Origin: Nesterenkonia lacusekhoensis
Lineage (GTDB): Bacteria > Actinomycetota > Actinomycetes > Actinomycetales > Micrococcaceae
NCBI RefSeq assembly: GCF_017876395.1
Contig: NZ_JAGINX010000001.1
Coordinates: 310,001 to 374,000 of the forward strand
Direction of reading: 5' to 3'
DNA: 64,000 nucleotides
Shown piece by piece: positions 9,039 to 20,144 of the stretch (position 1 is its first letter; every line of letters starts with the position of its first letter). The notes below the pieces were generated by a model. That model ran no database searches. It saw only the letters and a list, made by a program, of their open reading frames with translations, and was not told the origin of the DNA. The translations under genes and the position numbers were made by a program.

Positions 9039-9938
9039 ATGGTCACGCTCCCGCAGCGCGCCGTTCCGGCGATCCTGAAGCTCACCGGGCGCAACAAGGT
9101 CTTCTGGGACCGCGAGGCCGCCGAGCAGCGCGTGGAGGACCGAGTGCTGCGCCCACGCTCCTTCGCCCCGCCCAAGCGGCTTCGCGCCGAGGTCAGCATC
9201 ACCCGCGAGGAGATCCGCGGCTGGCCCGTCTACACGATCACGCCCCGGGCCGCCGAGGGCGAACCGCAGGGCAACACCGTCTTCGTCCACGGCGGCGGCT
9301 GGGTCAGTGAGATCGCGGCGCAGCATTGGCGGCTGGCCGCTGGCATCGCCGCGGAGAGCGCCACCACGGTCACCGTGCCGATCTACCCGTTGGTTCCGCT
9401 GGGGACCGCGGAGCAGGTGGTCCCCGGCGTTGCGTCCCTGGTCCGGGACAGCGTCGACCGCGGAGTGGAGACGCGGCTCTTCGGCGATTCCGCCGGCGGG
9501 CAGATCGCACTGTCGGCCGCTCTGCAGCTGCGCGACGCCGGCGTCGTGCTGCCCCGGACCGTGCTGCTCTCCCCAGCGCTGGACCTGACCTGGAGCAATC
9601 CGGGCATCGACCTGGTCCAGCCCAGTGACCCGTGGCTGGCGCGGCCGGGCGGCAGGCACTTCAGCGAGCTCTGGCGCGACGCCCTCGAGGTCACCGATCC
9701 CAGAGTGAGCCCGCTCCACGGAGACTTCGCCGGGTTGGGCCCGCTCTCGGTGTTCATCGGCACCCGGGACATCCTCAACCCGGATACGCAGCTGCTGCTC
9801 CAGGCTGCCGAGACCGCGGGCGTGGAGGTGGACTTCTATGAGCGCGAGGGCGAGGTGCACGTCTACGCGCTGCTGCCCACAGCTTGGGGCAGGCAGGACC
9901 GGCAGCGGATCATCGAGGCGCTGCGCTCTTCAGCCTAG
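9039..9938 (+). CDS. Alpha/beta hydrolase (HSL-like esterase/lipase)
   Basis: A 299-residue alpha/beta hydrolase. The oxyanion-hole motif HGGGW and the nucleophile elbow GDSAGG are both present; the acid is likely in the segment GTRDILNPDTQLL and the histidine in EGEVHVYALLP. This arrangement is typical of the hormone-sensitive-lipase family of carboxylesterases. The ATG at 9039 is preferred because upstream codons overlap the DUF368 gene. No signal peptide is seen, so the enzyme is probably cytoplasmic. The natural ester substrate cannot be read from the sequence. Confidence 0.85.
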   Translation: MVTLPQRAVPAILKLTGRNKVFWDREAAEQRVEDRVLRPRSFAPPKRLRAEVSITREEIRGWPVYTITPRAAEGEPQGNTVFVHGGGWVSEIAAQHWRLAAGIAAESATTVTVPIYPLVPLGTAEQVVPGVASLVRDSVDRGVETRLFGDSAGGQIALSAALQLRDAGVVLPRTVLLSPALDLTWSNPGIDLVQPSDPWLARPGGRHFSELWRDALEVTDPRVSPLHGDFAGLGPLSVFIGTRDILNPDTQLLLQAAETAGVEVDFYEREGEVHVYALLPTAWGRQDRQRIIEALRSSA

Positions 9939-9961
9939 CCGGCCCAGCGCGCTGAGGCAGC

Positions 9962-11443
9962 TCAGACCTGTGTGACCTCCGCGGCCGGGTCGCTCCACTT
10001 CCCGGACTTCACGCCTCGGTGGTAGATCATGCCTGCGCTCAGTGAGATCACGAACAGTACGGCCATGGGGATCAGGATCCATAGGACGCTGCCGGTGGCG
10101 AACATGACCGGGATCGAGATCGCGGTGATCAGGCCGCCGCCGAAGAACGGCTCGAAGAACAGCTGCTTATAGCCGAAGGCCTCCAGCGCCGGAGACTTAT
10201 CGTCCGGGTCGGCAACACGCAGCAGCGCCAGGCCGGTGGCGGTCACACCCATGGACTGGCCGAAGTCGGCGATGCCGCGCTCCAGCCAGTAGGCCGGGAT
10301 GATCCGCGGGGTGAAGTAGAGCAGCATGAACGTGCAGAAGGCGACACCGGCGATGGAGAGGATGAGGAAGGTCTGCCAGTAGTCGGCGATCACCGTCAGG
10401 GAGATGGTGGCCAGAGCGGCGACGATCAGGATGTCCAGAGCCAGGCCCTGGATGCGCTTCATCGTCTCGTGGTCCAGTAGGCGCGAGTTGCCGGTCCGGT
10501 CCAGGATCACCTGGATGAGGACACCGCCGATCATCGCCAGCGGGAACAGCGGGACATAGCCCAGCAGAGTCAGGCCCTCACCGTCGGCGCCGGGCCACAG
10601 GGAATCGGGCTGGCCCCACAGCTGGTCCTCCACCCAGACCAGGCCCTCCAGGATGAGCCAGCCCAGGATGATGGCCAGGCCCACCACGGCCACGTGCAGA
10701 GTCAGCGGCTCGATGGAGGCCGGCCGGGCGGTCATCCGACCGGTGTGGACGGTCTCGTCGTCGGAGTAGAGGCCGCGCAGCTCGGAGTCGGACTGCTCGG
10801 TGACGTTCTTGATGACCTTGGTCCGGCCGGTGCGCACGCCCCAGTTGATGACGGCGATACCGATGAGGATCGCCGCGACCAGGCCCACTGTGGCCATGGC
10901 CAGCGCCAGGTCGGTGGCCTCCGGGATGCCCATCTCCTCGAAGGCCGGCTGCATGCCGGCGGCGGTGCCGTGCCCGCCCTCGAAGGCGATCTCGATCAGC
11001 GCGCCGAAGAGCGGATCCACGCCGAACAGCGGAGCCAGCACCAGCAGAGCCAACAGGATGCCCACCACGTATTGGCCGGAGCCGTAGGCCACACCCACCG
11101 AGAGCTGGGGGCCCACGAGCTTGGCCGCGCGCTTGGGGGAGGGGATGCGCGCGCCCAGGAAGAGGGTCGCGAAGACCACGGAGATCAGCAGTCCGGGCAG
11201 CATGCCCCAGACCTCGTAGATCTCCTCGGTGAACAGACCGCCGTTCTCCAGCCATCCCCAGCCCAACGGCTCGCCCAGCTTCCCCAGCACCTGCGGTCCG
11301 AGGATCAGACCCAGGAAGCCGGCCACGATGGCACTGGGCAGCAGCAGCTTCTGGAGGGCGGGCACCTTCACGCGCAGGTACTTGCCGAGCAGCATCACAG
11401 CCGCCAGCAGCACGACGGCGAAACCGACTGATTCGGGACTCAT
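9962..11443 (-). CDS. gltS: Sodium/glutamate symporter family protein (GltS-like)
   Basis: A 493-residue transporter with about 12 hydrophobic segments. The GltS-family pattern is clear: GGHGTAAGMQPAFEEMG near residues 156-172 and the related second-half segment ATGLALLRVADPDDKSP. GltS proteins import glutamate with sodium; at 493 residues this one is longer than the roughly 400 of E. coli GltS, with an extended central loop (about 205-240). A GAGAGAAGG Shine-Dalgarno stretch precedes the ATG, and a TAGACT box on the minus strand near 11510 is a possible -10 element. Substrate identity (glutamate or another dicarboxylate) is inferred from the family. Confidence 0.85.
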   Translation of the reverse strand: MSPESVGFAVVLLAAVMLLGKYLRVKVPALQKLLLPSAIVAGFLGLILGPQVLGKLGEPLGWGWLENGGLFTEEIYEVWGMLPGLLISVVFATLFLGARIPSPKRAAKLVGPQLSVGVAYGSGQYVVGILLALLVLAPLFGVDPLFGALIEIAFEGGHGTAAGMQPAFEEMGIPEATDLALAMATVGLVAAILIGIAVINWGVRTGRTKVIKNVTEQSDSELRGLYSDDETVHTGRMTARPASIEPLTLHVAVVGLAIILGWLILEGLVWVEDQLWGQPDSLWPGADGEGLTLLGYVPLFPLAMIGGVLIQVILDRTGNSRLLDHETMKRIQGLALDILIVAALATISLTVIADYWQTFLILSIAGVAFCTFMLLYFTPRIIPAYWLERGIADFGQSMGVTATGLALLRVADPDDKSPALEAFGYKQLFFEPFFGGGLITAISIPVMFATGSVLWILIPMAVLFVISLSAGMIYHRGVKSGKWSDPAAEVTQV

Positions 11444-11756
11444 ACAGGAACCTTCTCTCCCGGGTCACGGGCCATTCTTCGCAGGCGCCCCGGGCGGGGG
11501 CAGGGGGACAGTCTAGAGGGTGAAACCTGGATCACAGCACACTCGCCCCAGACTCTGTTCAGCAGAGGCTCAGGTGGACCTTCCGGACGCGGCAGGGTTC
11601 AGCCCGACCTCCTCGCGGGCCCCTCCGGCAGGATGTCCTCTTCGACGGGGTCCATCATCGCGGCGCTGAGACGCTGCGCCCCGGTTCCAGTCCTAGGGCC
11701 CCGGAGGCAGGCGTCATGTCTGCGTAACCGGAGCACGCGTAGACTGGCGATAGGCG
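11444..11756. other. Intergenic region between gltS and the glycine riboswitch
   Basis: About 310 bases without a convincing gene. It should hold the divergent promoters of gltS (TAGACT on the minus strand near 11510) and of gcvP (a TTGACA at 11757-11762 just beyond, with no well-spaced -10). I see no other repeat, tRNA or conserved structure in it. Confidence 0.5.
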
Positions 11757-11792
11757 TTGACACACCCACAACTGCATACGCCACGCCCCCTG

Positions 11793-12010
11793 TGCGGGAG
11801 AGCTCGGCGGGCCCCGCGCTCGCCGGCGCCGAAGGAGCAATCTCCTCCCCGGGAATCTCTCAGGCACCAGTACCGTGCAGGGGTGGCAACTCTGGAAAGC
11901 AGCAGAGGTCCGCACCGCGCGGCCTCTGTTCACCCAAGGTGCAAACCGGCGCCCCGTCTGAGCAGGCGGGCTTCGGTGAAACTCTCAGGTCTTCTACAGA
12001 GCGGGGGAGG
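11793..12010 (+). ncRNA. Tandem glycine riboswitch upstream of gcvP
   Basis: Two glycine aptamers in series. The first carries GGGAGAG (about 11796), GCGCCGAAGGAGCAA (about 11834) and ATCTCTCAGGCACC (about 11861). The second carries ACTCTGGAAAGCAGC, a CACCCAAGGTGCAAACC segment, GGTGAAACTCTCAGGTC and ACAGAGCGGGG. The structure ends about 40 bases before the gcvP ATG. Glycine binding is expected to switch on the glycine cleavage genes. Confidence 0.9.
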
Positions 12011-12047
12011 GACACCCAGCAACGGATACGTTCCCGGAAGGTTCCCC

Positions 12048-14972
<2,925 letters not shown>

Positions 14973-15035
14973 GGAGGTCTCGCTCGGACCTCCCACCCAC
15001 CTACCGCCCACTGACCTGCCCACCCACCCACGCTT

Positions 15036-15097
15036 TACCAAGGGGTTTTCGGTTTACCTACCCGTATACGTGGAGGTAAATCGAAAACCCCTTGGTA
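15036..15097. repeat. Long palindrome between gcvP and gcvT
   Basis: Arms of 24 bases (15036-15059 and 15074-15097) pair at 23 positions; the core is ACCAAGGGGTTTTCG. The 14-base loop contains the self-complementary CGTATACG. The right arm ends about 16 bases before the gcvT start, leaving the GAAGGAAT ribosome-binding site just outside the stem. It may set the relative yield of gcvT or mark an inserted repeat. Confidence 0.8.
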
Positions 15098-15113
15098 CGA
15101 CGAAGGAATTGTG

Positions 15114-16334
15114 ATGACTGAACCCGCAGAACAGACCACGAGCCAGTCCCCGGATCCGGCCCTGAGAGAGACCGCCCTCGCCGGCGAGCATGAGGAGCTG
15201 GGCGCCAGCTTCACCGACTTCGGCGGGTGGAGGATGCCGCTGAAGTACAGCTCTGAGCTGGAGGAACACCATGCGGTGCGCACTGCGGCCGGGCTCTTCG
15301 ACCTCTCCCATATGGGGGAGATCCGAGTGGTCGGGCCCGAGGCCGGCACCTTCCTCAACACCGCCCTGGTGGGCAACCTGGCCGCCCTCGCTGTGGGCAA
15401 GGCACGATACTCCCTGATCTGCCGGGAGGACGGAGGCATCCTCGATGACCTCATCGCCTACCGGATCACCGAACAGGAGTACCTGGTGGTGCCCAATGCG
15501 GCCAACCGCGAGCTGGTGGCCGCCGCTCTGGAGGAACGCGTCTGGGCCTTCAACGCCGCGCACGGCAGCGAGACCGAGGTCTGGGATGAGTCGGACGGGA
15601 TCAGCCTGATCGCCGTGCAGGGGCCGAGGTCCCAAGAGATCATCTCCTCGGTGGTCCGGCTCGATGAGACCTTCATCGTCGAGGAGCTGGGCTACTACGC
15701 CTCCACCACGGTGACCATCGGCGGTCAGGAGGTGCTGCTGGCCCGCACCGGCTACACCGGTGAGGACGGCTTTGAGCTCTTCCTGCCCCATGACAAGGCC
15801 GGTGCCCTGTGGCGGGCGCTGCGCGAGGCCGGTTCTGACGCCGGCCTGACTCCCTGCGGCCTGGCCTGCCGGGACTCGCTGCGTCTGGAGGCCGGCATGC
15901 CGCTCTATGGCAACGAGCTCTCCACCGAGCGGACCAGTTTTGAGGCCGGTCTGCCCGTGGTCTCGTTCTCCAAGGAGGAAGACTTTGTGGGCCGAGCCGC
16001 CCTGGAGGCCGCCAAAGCCGAGGGCCGCGGCCGGACCAGCGGGCAACGTCTGGTCGGCCTGAAGGGCCTGGGTCGGCGGGCAGGCCGGTCCGGCTACTCC
16101 GTGGTGCTGCCGGAGGAGGCCCCCGACGCCGGTGCGGCGGCCGATGCCGAGGGGCCTGGTCGTGTGGTCGGCGTCGTGACCTCCGGGCAGCCCAGCCCGA
16201 CGCTGGGATATCCGATCGCCATGGCTTATGTGGACGTGGAGCACCTCGAGCCCGGTACGCGGCTGGACATCGACCTGCGCGGCAAGCCCCAGCCCTTCGA
16301 GGTCGTGGAGCTGCCGTTCTACGTGCGGACATAG
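15114..16334 (+). CDS. gcvT: Glycine cleavage system aminomethyltransferase, T protein
   Basis: A 406-residue T protein, which releases ammonia from the aminomethylated H protein and forms methylene-tetrahydrofolate. Family motifs are GLFDLSHMGEIRVVGPEA near residue 60, the AGTFLNTALVGNLAAL region, LLARTGYTGEDGFELFLP near 205 and GLACRDSLRLEAGMPLYG near 250. The N-terminal 20 residues are a weakly conserved extension. The ATG at 15114 follows GAAGGAAT; a GTG three bases upstream is possible. Expression is probably from the riboswitch promoter through gcvP, with the strong palindrome at 15036-15097 between the two genes. A terminator follows at 16407. Confidence 0.96.
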   Translation: MTEPAEQTTSQSPDPALRETALAGEHEELGASFTDFGGWRMPLKYSSELEEHHAVRTAAGLFDLSHMGEIRVVGPEAGTFLNTALVGNLAALAVGKARYSLICREDGGILDDLIAYRITEQEYLVVPNAANRELVAAALEERVWAFNAAHGSETEVWDESDGISLIAVQGPRSQEIISSVVRLDETFIVEELGYYASTTVTIGGQEVLLARTGYTGEDGFELFLPHDKAGALWRALREAGSDAGLTPCGLACRDSLRLEAGMPLYGNELSTERTSFEAGLPVVSFSKEEDFVGRAALEAAKAEGRGRTSGQRLVGLKGLGRRAGRSGYSVVLPEEAPDAGAAADAEGPGRVVGVVTSGQPSPTLGYPIAMAYVDVEHLEPGTRLDIDLRGKPQPFEVVELPFYVRT

Positions 16335-16406
16335 AGCCCGGGTGCCTGCCGTGGGCCCTTCACCGGGCTGACTGCCGAGGCTCAGCAGACTCCAGGGGCA
16401 TGAGAG

Positions 16407-16439
16407 AGCCCGGGCGGCGCCGTTTCCGCCGCCCGGGCT
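16407..16439 (+). terminator. Terminator after gcvT
   Basis: A perfect 13-base stem (AGCCCGGGCGGCG at 16407-16419 with its complement at 16427-16439) with a seven-base loop, followed by GTTTC. It would end the gcvP-gcvT transcript. Confidence 0.75.
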
Positions 16440-16600
16440 GTTTCGCATCGGTTGAGACTGTCTCCGGCCGGAACGTTGCACCGAAACCCGGCGGATCTCG
16501 AAACCGACACTGTGTGGAGCGTGCACCGATTCTGCACGTCTCCTCCATTGTCTCGAGCAGGTTCGAGGTGCCACCAGTCGACTTTCGTCTAGGTTTTGGC

Positions 16601-16634
16601 CTGATGACCGCAGACGTGGCCGATTGGTCATCAG
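16601..16634. other. Short inverted repeat in the gcvT-kinase gap
   Basis: CTGATGACC (16601-16609) and GGTCATCAG (16626-16634) are perfect inverted copies 16 bases apart. The 331-base gap between gcvT and the kinase gene otherwise shows only the gcvT terminator. It could be an operator or a weak hairpin at the end of the kinase transcript. Confidence 0.4.
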
Positions 16635-16665
16635 GGCCTGTGGAGGTCAGCTCGGACAGGGAGCA

Positions 16666-17853
16666 TCAGGCCTTCTTCACCCCTTGCACAGTGACCGTCC
16701 ACTGACCGTGGCGGTCGAATCCTGCACGCGTAGTGCCGCCGAAGGCCTGCGCCCGGTCTCGGATGCCGACCAGGCCCGCACCGGAGCTGGACCATCCGGT
16801 CATCGTGCGGCGGCGGGACGCGACGGTGTTGCTCACACTCATACTCACGTCGTCCTCCCCGATTCCGAGGCTGATCCAGCACCGCTGACCGGCCCCGGCG
16901 TATTTGGCCACGTTCGTGGTGCACTCCTGCAGGATGCGGTACAGCGCAGCATGGACTGATCGGGACAGGCCGCGGACGTCGCCGTCGATGGTCAGTTCGG
17001 TCTGGATCCCCAGCTGCTGCAGCTGGTCGGTGAACGACGCCGCCCCGGTGGCGAAGTCGAGTTCTGTGGCAGAGGTGGGGTGGGGATCCAGGTCCTGGTC
17101 CTCCTCCTGCAGCAGGGCCAGCATGCGCCGCAGGTCCTTCAGCGCGGCACGGGAGGAATCGCCGATGGTGTCCACTGCCACCCGATAAGCGTCCTCAGTG
17201 CCAGCCATCCGCGCGGCTCGGGACTGCATGGCGATGATGGTGATGTCGTGGGCGACGATGTCGTGCAGGTCCCGGGCGATGGATTGCCGCTCGGAGGCCA
17301 CAGACGCCCGGTGCTTCTCCTCGGCGGCCTCCAGCTCCCGCTGGGACTGCAGGCGCGCATTGGTCAGGCGCCGGAAGGCGCTGCCCGCGGCATAGACCAG
17401 CAGCAGAAGGAGCGTGCCTGCCGGCGCCAACACCGCACCGCGGGCCAGGTCGGGCAGCAGTGCGGACATGATCATCAACCAGATCACGACGGCGGCCAGG
17501 AACGTCCGGCGGAAGACCTTGGTGGCGGCCATGGCGGCGAGGGCGGTCAGCAACAGGCTCAGCACCAGTGAATAGACGAAGCCGCCGTCCACGGTCAGGC
17601 TCAGTCCCAGCATGGCCAGCCCGACGGCGCATGCCCAGGTCACCGAGACCCACAGCAGCACCACGCAGCTGATGCTCAGCGCACCCATCACAGTGAGCAG
17701 GACCGGATAGACCTGATCGTCGATGGATTCGAGGATGATGTCTGCGCCCACTGCGACGCCGAAGAGCAGGGTAGCGATCACCAGGGGCCATTTGTTCAGG
17801 TCGCGACAGGACCAGAAGCCGCCGGATTCGAACTCTTCGGCGATAGACGGCAT
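16666..17853 (-). CDS. Two-component sensor histidine kinase (HisKA_3, NarL-type partner)
   Basis: A 395-residue membrane kinase. Residues about 22-155 contain four to five membrane segments; a coiled linker follows, and the phosphoacceptor block is SIARDLHDIVAHDITIIAMQ with His197. The C-terminal ATPase domain shows an N box near LYRILQECTTNVAKYA and a G box near GWSSSGAGLVGIRDRAQAFG. The stimulus is unknown; there is no extracellular sensor domain, as is common for kinases that watch the membrane. The response regulator gene is divergent, with only 36 bases between the two start codons. A TAGGAT box ends six bases before this ATG (17860-17865, minus strand), so the mRNA is probably leaderless. 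Confidence 0.9.
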   Translation of the reverse strand: MPSIAEEFESGGFWSCRDLNKWPLVIATLLFGVAVGADIILESIDDQVYPVLLTVMGALSISCVVLLWVSVTWACAVGLAMLGLSLTVDGGFVYSLVLSLLLTALAAMAATKVFRRTFLAAVVIWLMIMSALLPDLARGAVLAPAGTLLLLLVYAAGSAFRRLTNARLQSQRELEAAEEKHRASVASERQSIARDLHDIVAHDITIIAMQSRAARMAGTEDAYRVAVDTIGDSSRAALKDLRRMLALLQEEDQDLDPHPTSATELDFATGAASFTDQLQQLGIQTELTIDGDVRGLSRSVHAALYRILQECTTNVAKYAGAGQRCWISLGIGEDDVSMSVSNTVASRRRTMTGWSSSGAGLVGIRDRAQAFGGTTRAGFDRHGQWTVTVQGVKKA

Positions 17854-17859
17854 ATGCCC

Positions 17860-17883
17860 ATCCTAGGGTCCCGTCATTAGGAT
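17860..17883. promoter_or_regulatory. Back-to-back leaderless promoters of the two-component genes
   Basis: On the minus strand TAGGAT (17865-17860) is six bases before the kinase ATG; on the plus strand TAGGAT (17878-17883) is six bases before the regulator ATG. Only twelve bases separate the boxes, so the -35 region of each promoter must overlap the -10 of the other. Confidence 0.6.
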
Positions 17884-17889
17884 GCTCTC

Positions 17890-18615
17890 ATGTGCTGCCC
17901 TGTGGATTCTTCGGCTCCCCCTTCCGAAGGGCAGGACGACCTGCCGGAGATCCGGGTGCTCATCGCCGATGACCATCCGGTTATGAGTCGGGCCCTGCGG
18001 ACCTATGTGGACTCCACTCCTGGGATGCGCTGTGTGGGGGAGGTGCGTGAGGGGGCCGGCGCCGTCGAATCTGTGGGCCGGCTGATGCCCGATGTGGTGG
18101 TCATGGATATGCATATGCCCGGTGTGGGCGGCATCGAGGCGACGTGGCAGATCCGCCGGATGTCTGAGTCCGTGGCGGTGCTCGCAGTGACCACCTTCTC
18201 CACGGAGCGCTATGTGATTCCCGCGCTGCGGGCCGGTGCCGGCGGCTATATCGTCAAAGATGCCGAGCCGGAGGAGATCATCGACGCGATCCGGCAGGTC
18301 GATGACGGGATGGCGCCGTTCTCTCCCTCTGTGGCCCACCAGCTGATGGTCTCGGTGAAGAACGATCCGTCCCAGGTGACCTCGCTGCTGCAGCGCTATC
18401 CGGAGATGCCGCGGCTGCCGGAGCGGGAGCTGGAAGGACTGCGACTGCTGGCCACCGGCTGCTCCAACGCGGAGATCGCAGAGCAGATGATGGTCTCGGA
18501 GGCCACCGTGAAGGCCTATATGGGACGTCTTATGCAGCGCTTGGGTGTTCGCGACCGCGTGCAGCTGCTGATCCGTGCGGTGGAGCTGGGTGTGGTGGAG
18601 CCCTCGCTGGAGTGA
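17890..18615 (+). CDS. NarL/FixJ-family response regulator
   Basis: A 241-residue regulator. The receiver domain covers about residues 22-140, with the acidic pair in LIADDHPV and the phosphorylated aspartate Asp73 in VVVMDMHMPGVGG; the conserved lysine is in GGYIVKDAEPEEI. The C-terminal LuxR helix-turn-helix is at about 170-235 (LLATGCSNAEIAEQMMVSEA, then the recognition helix TVKAYMGRLMQRLGV). It pairs with the divergent kinase. The ATG at 17890 is supported by a TAGGAT box six bases upstream; the first 20 residues are not part of the fold. Targets are unknown; its own promoter region is the obvious first candidate. Confidence 0.9.
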   Translation: MCCPVDSSAPPSEGQDDLPEIRVLIADDHPVMSRALRTYVDSTPGMRCVGEVREGAGAVESVGRLMPDVVVMDMHMPGVGGIEATWQIRRMSESVAVLAVTTFSTERYVIPALRAGAGGYIVKDAEPEEIIDAIRQVDDGMAPFSPSVAHQLMVSVKNDPSQVTSLLQRYPEMPRLPERELEGLRLLATGCSNAEIAEQMMVSEATVKAYMGRLMQRLGVRDRVQLLIRAVELGVVEPSLE

Positions 18616-18643
18616 GTGCTTCCGCCGGACCTGGGTGGCACTG

Positions 18644-18672
18644 GTGACGGCGACGTGACTCATGGGTAACAT
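18644..18672 (+). promoter_or_regulatory. Candidate promoter of the acyl-CoA dehydrogenase gene
   Basis: GTGACG (18644-18649), a 17-base spacer and TAACAT (18667-18672). The expected transcription start is the A of the ATG at 18680, which would make the message leaderless and decides between three in-frame ATG codons (18662, 18671, 18680). Confidence 0.5.
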
Positions 18673-18679
18673 GTGTCTC

Positions 18680-19921
18680 ATGACACACTCTGCTCCAGAT
18701 TCCTCTGTTGATCCGACCTATGACGTCTCCACGCCGCTGGACCTCGACTACTACGGGGTCTTCGCCGACGTCCCCGACGAGGACAGGCGCTGGTGGCAGG
18801 GGGCCCGGGACTACGCCGAAGGCCTCGAGCCGCGGATGAACCAGCACTGGGAGTGCGGCGAGTATCCACTGGATCTGGTGGCTGAGGCCGGCCGCCGCGG
18901 TCTGCTCACCGACGGTGTCGAGGTGGACGACGTCGGGCTGGAGACCATGTCGCCGCTGGCGGCCGGGCTGGTGAACATGGAGATGTCACGGATCGACGGC
19001 TCTTTGGCCACGGCGCTGGCGGTCCAAGGCGGGCTGGCGCTGCGGACGCTGGCCTATTTCGGCTCGGAGGAGCAGAAGGCTCAGCATCTGAAGAAGATGG
19101 CCACTGCAGAGACTCTGGGGTCCTTCGCCCTGACCGAACCCACCCATGGCTCGGACTCGGTCTCCCTGGAGACCACAGCCCGGCTGGTCGGTGATGAGGA
19201 CTCTGGACACTATGTGATCAACGGTGCCAAGAAGTGGATCGGCAACGGGGCCTCCGGTGGTCTGACCTTCACCTGGGCGCGGGTCAGCGGCGGGGTCCAC
19301 GACGGCCAGGTGCGCTGCTTCATGGTGGACCAGCAGACCCGCGGCTACCGTGCGCAGGTGATCGAGGGCAAGTACTCCCTGAGGGCCATCCACCAGGCGC
19401 TGATCCAGTACGAAGATGTGGAGGTGCCGGCGACGGCCGTGCTGCCCGGGGCCACCAGCTTCAAGGACACCTCCAAGGTTCTGTTCGCCACCCGGCTGGG
19501 CGTGGCCTGGTCCGCCGTCGGGCATGCCTGCGCCGTCGTGGAGTCAGCGCTGAACTACGCCACGCAGCGCGAGCAGTTCGGCAAGAAGCTGGGGCAGTTC
19601 CAACAGGTTCAGGAGCGACTGACCTGGATGGTCTCTGAGCTGACGTCGATGCAGCTGCATGTCCGCCAGGCCGCGGAACGGGATATGGCGGGGCTGCTGA
19701 CCGGTCCGCAGGCGTCGATGGCCAAGTATCACAACACCCGTAAGGCCCGGGCCATCGCTCAGACGGCGCGGGACATGCTCGGCGGCAACGGGATTCTTCT
19801 CCAGAACAAGGTGGCTCGGCATATGGCCGACATCGAGGCGGTCCACACCTACGAGGGCACCGAGAGCGTGCAGTCGCTGATCATCGGCCGCGACCTCACC
19901 GGGTTCTCCGCCTTCGCCTGA
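18680..19921 (+). CDS. Acyl-CoA dehydrogenase (glutaryl-CoA dehydrogenase-like)
   Basis: A 413-residue flavoprotein of the acyl-CoA dehydrogenase superfamily. Motifs include GSFALTEPTHGSDSVSLETT (FAD and substrate site), NGAKKWIGNG, and the C-terminal block RDMLGGNGILLQNKVARHMA followed by EAVHTYEGTESVQSLIIGRD. The glutamate in TYEGTE is the expected catalytic base, placed as in the glutaryl-CoA dehydrogenase branch, and the ending GRDLTGFSAFA also resembles that branch. It would oxidise an acyl-CoA with FAD and pass electrons to ETF. No other beta-oxidation gene is adjacent, so the substrate stays open. The start at 18680 is chosen by the promoter spacing; two ATGs lie 9 and 18 bases upstream. 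Confidence 0.88.
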   Translation: MTHSAPDSSVDPTYDVSTPLDLDYYGVFADVPDEDRRWWQGARDYAEGLEPRMNQHWECGEYPLDLVAEAGRRGLLTDGVEVDDVGLETMSPLAAGLVNMEMSRIDGSLATALAVQGGLALRTLAYFGSEEQKAQHLKKMATAETLGSFALTEPTHGSDSVSLETTARLVGDEDSGHYVINGAKKWIGNGASGGLTFTWARVSGGVHDGQVRCFMVDQQTRGYRAQVIEGKYSLRAIHQALIQYEDVEVPATAVLPGATSFKDTSKVLFATRLGVAWSAVGHACAVVESALNYATQREQFGKKLGQFQQVQERLTWMVSELTSMQLHVRQAAERDMAGLLTGPQASMAKYHNTRKARAIAQTARDMLGGNGILLQNKVARHMADIEAVHTYEGTESVQSLIIGRDLTGFSAFA

Positions 19922-19933
19922 TCTGCGCACATC

Positions 19934-20000
19934 CGCATCGATTGGCATGTCTGAGTGTCCAGACCGCCGGTCTGACGACTCAGATATGCCAATCGATGCG
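19934..20000. repeat. Palindromic repeat, family B, copy 2
   Basis: Arms of 23 bases (19934-19956 and 19978-20000) pair at 22 positions, with a core CGATTGGCATGTCTGAGT. An inner stem (AGACCG with CGGTCT) lies in the loop. The core is shared with the palindrome at 7956-8012. It sits 12 bases after the acyl-CoA dehydrogenase stop and could serve as a terminator, but there is no T-run. Confidence 0.8.
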
Positions 20001-20062
20001 TGTCAGGGCCCTGTGGGGACTGACCCTCGGGCCAACGATACTGACCCCTCATAGAACAGAAA

Positions 20063-20128
20063 ACTCCACCCAGTTGGCGACATCTCTGCCCCTCTGTGAC
20101 GGGCGAAATGTCGCGAACTGGGTGGAGT
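20063..20128. repeat. Palindromic repeat, family C, at the pdxK 3' end
   Basis: Arms of 21 bases (20063-20083 and 20108-20128) pair at 20 positions; the core is ACTCCACCCAGTT and GCGACAT. It lies 16 bases beyond the pdxK stop codon, in the same convergent gap as the family B palindrome, so two unrelated elements fill one 223-base space. Confidence 0.8.
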
Positions 20129-20144
20129 ACTGAGTGAAGATGCC

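Noticed and set aside
11757-12047. 97-codon N-terminal extension of gcvP
   Set aside because: The codons overlap the glycine riboswitch, and family similarity begins after the ATG at 12048.
16555-16575. GGTTCGAGG resembling a tRNA T-arm
   Set aside because: The flanking bases do not pair as a T stem, and no acceptor stem can be drawn.
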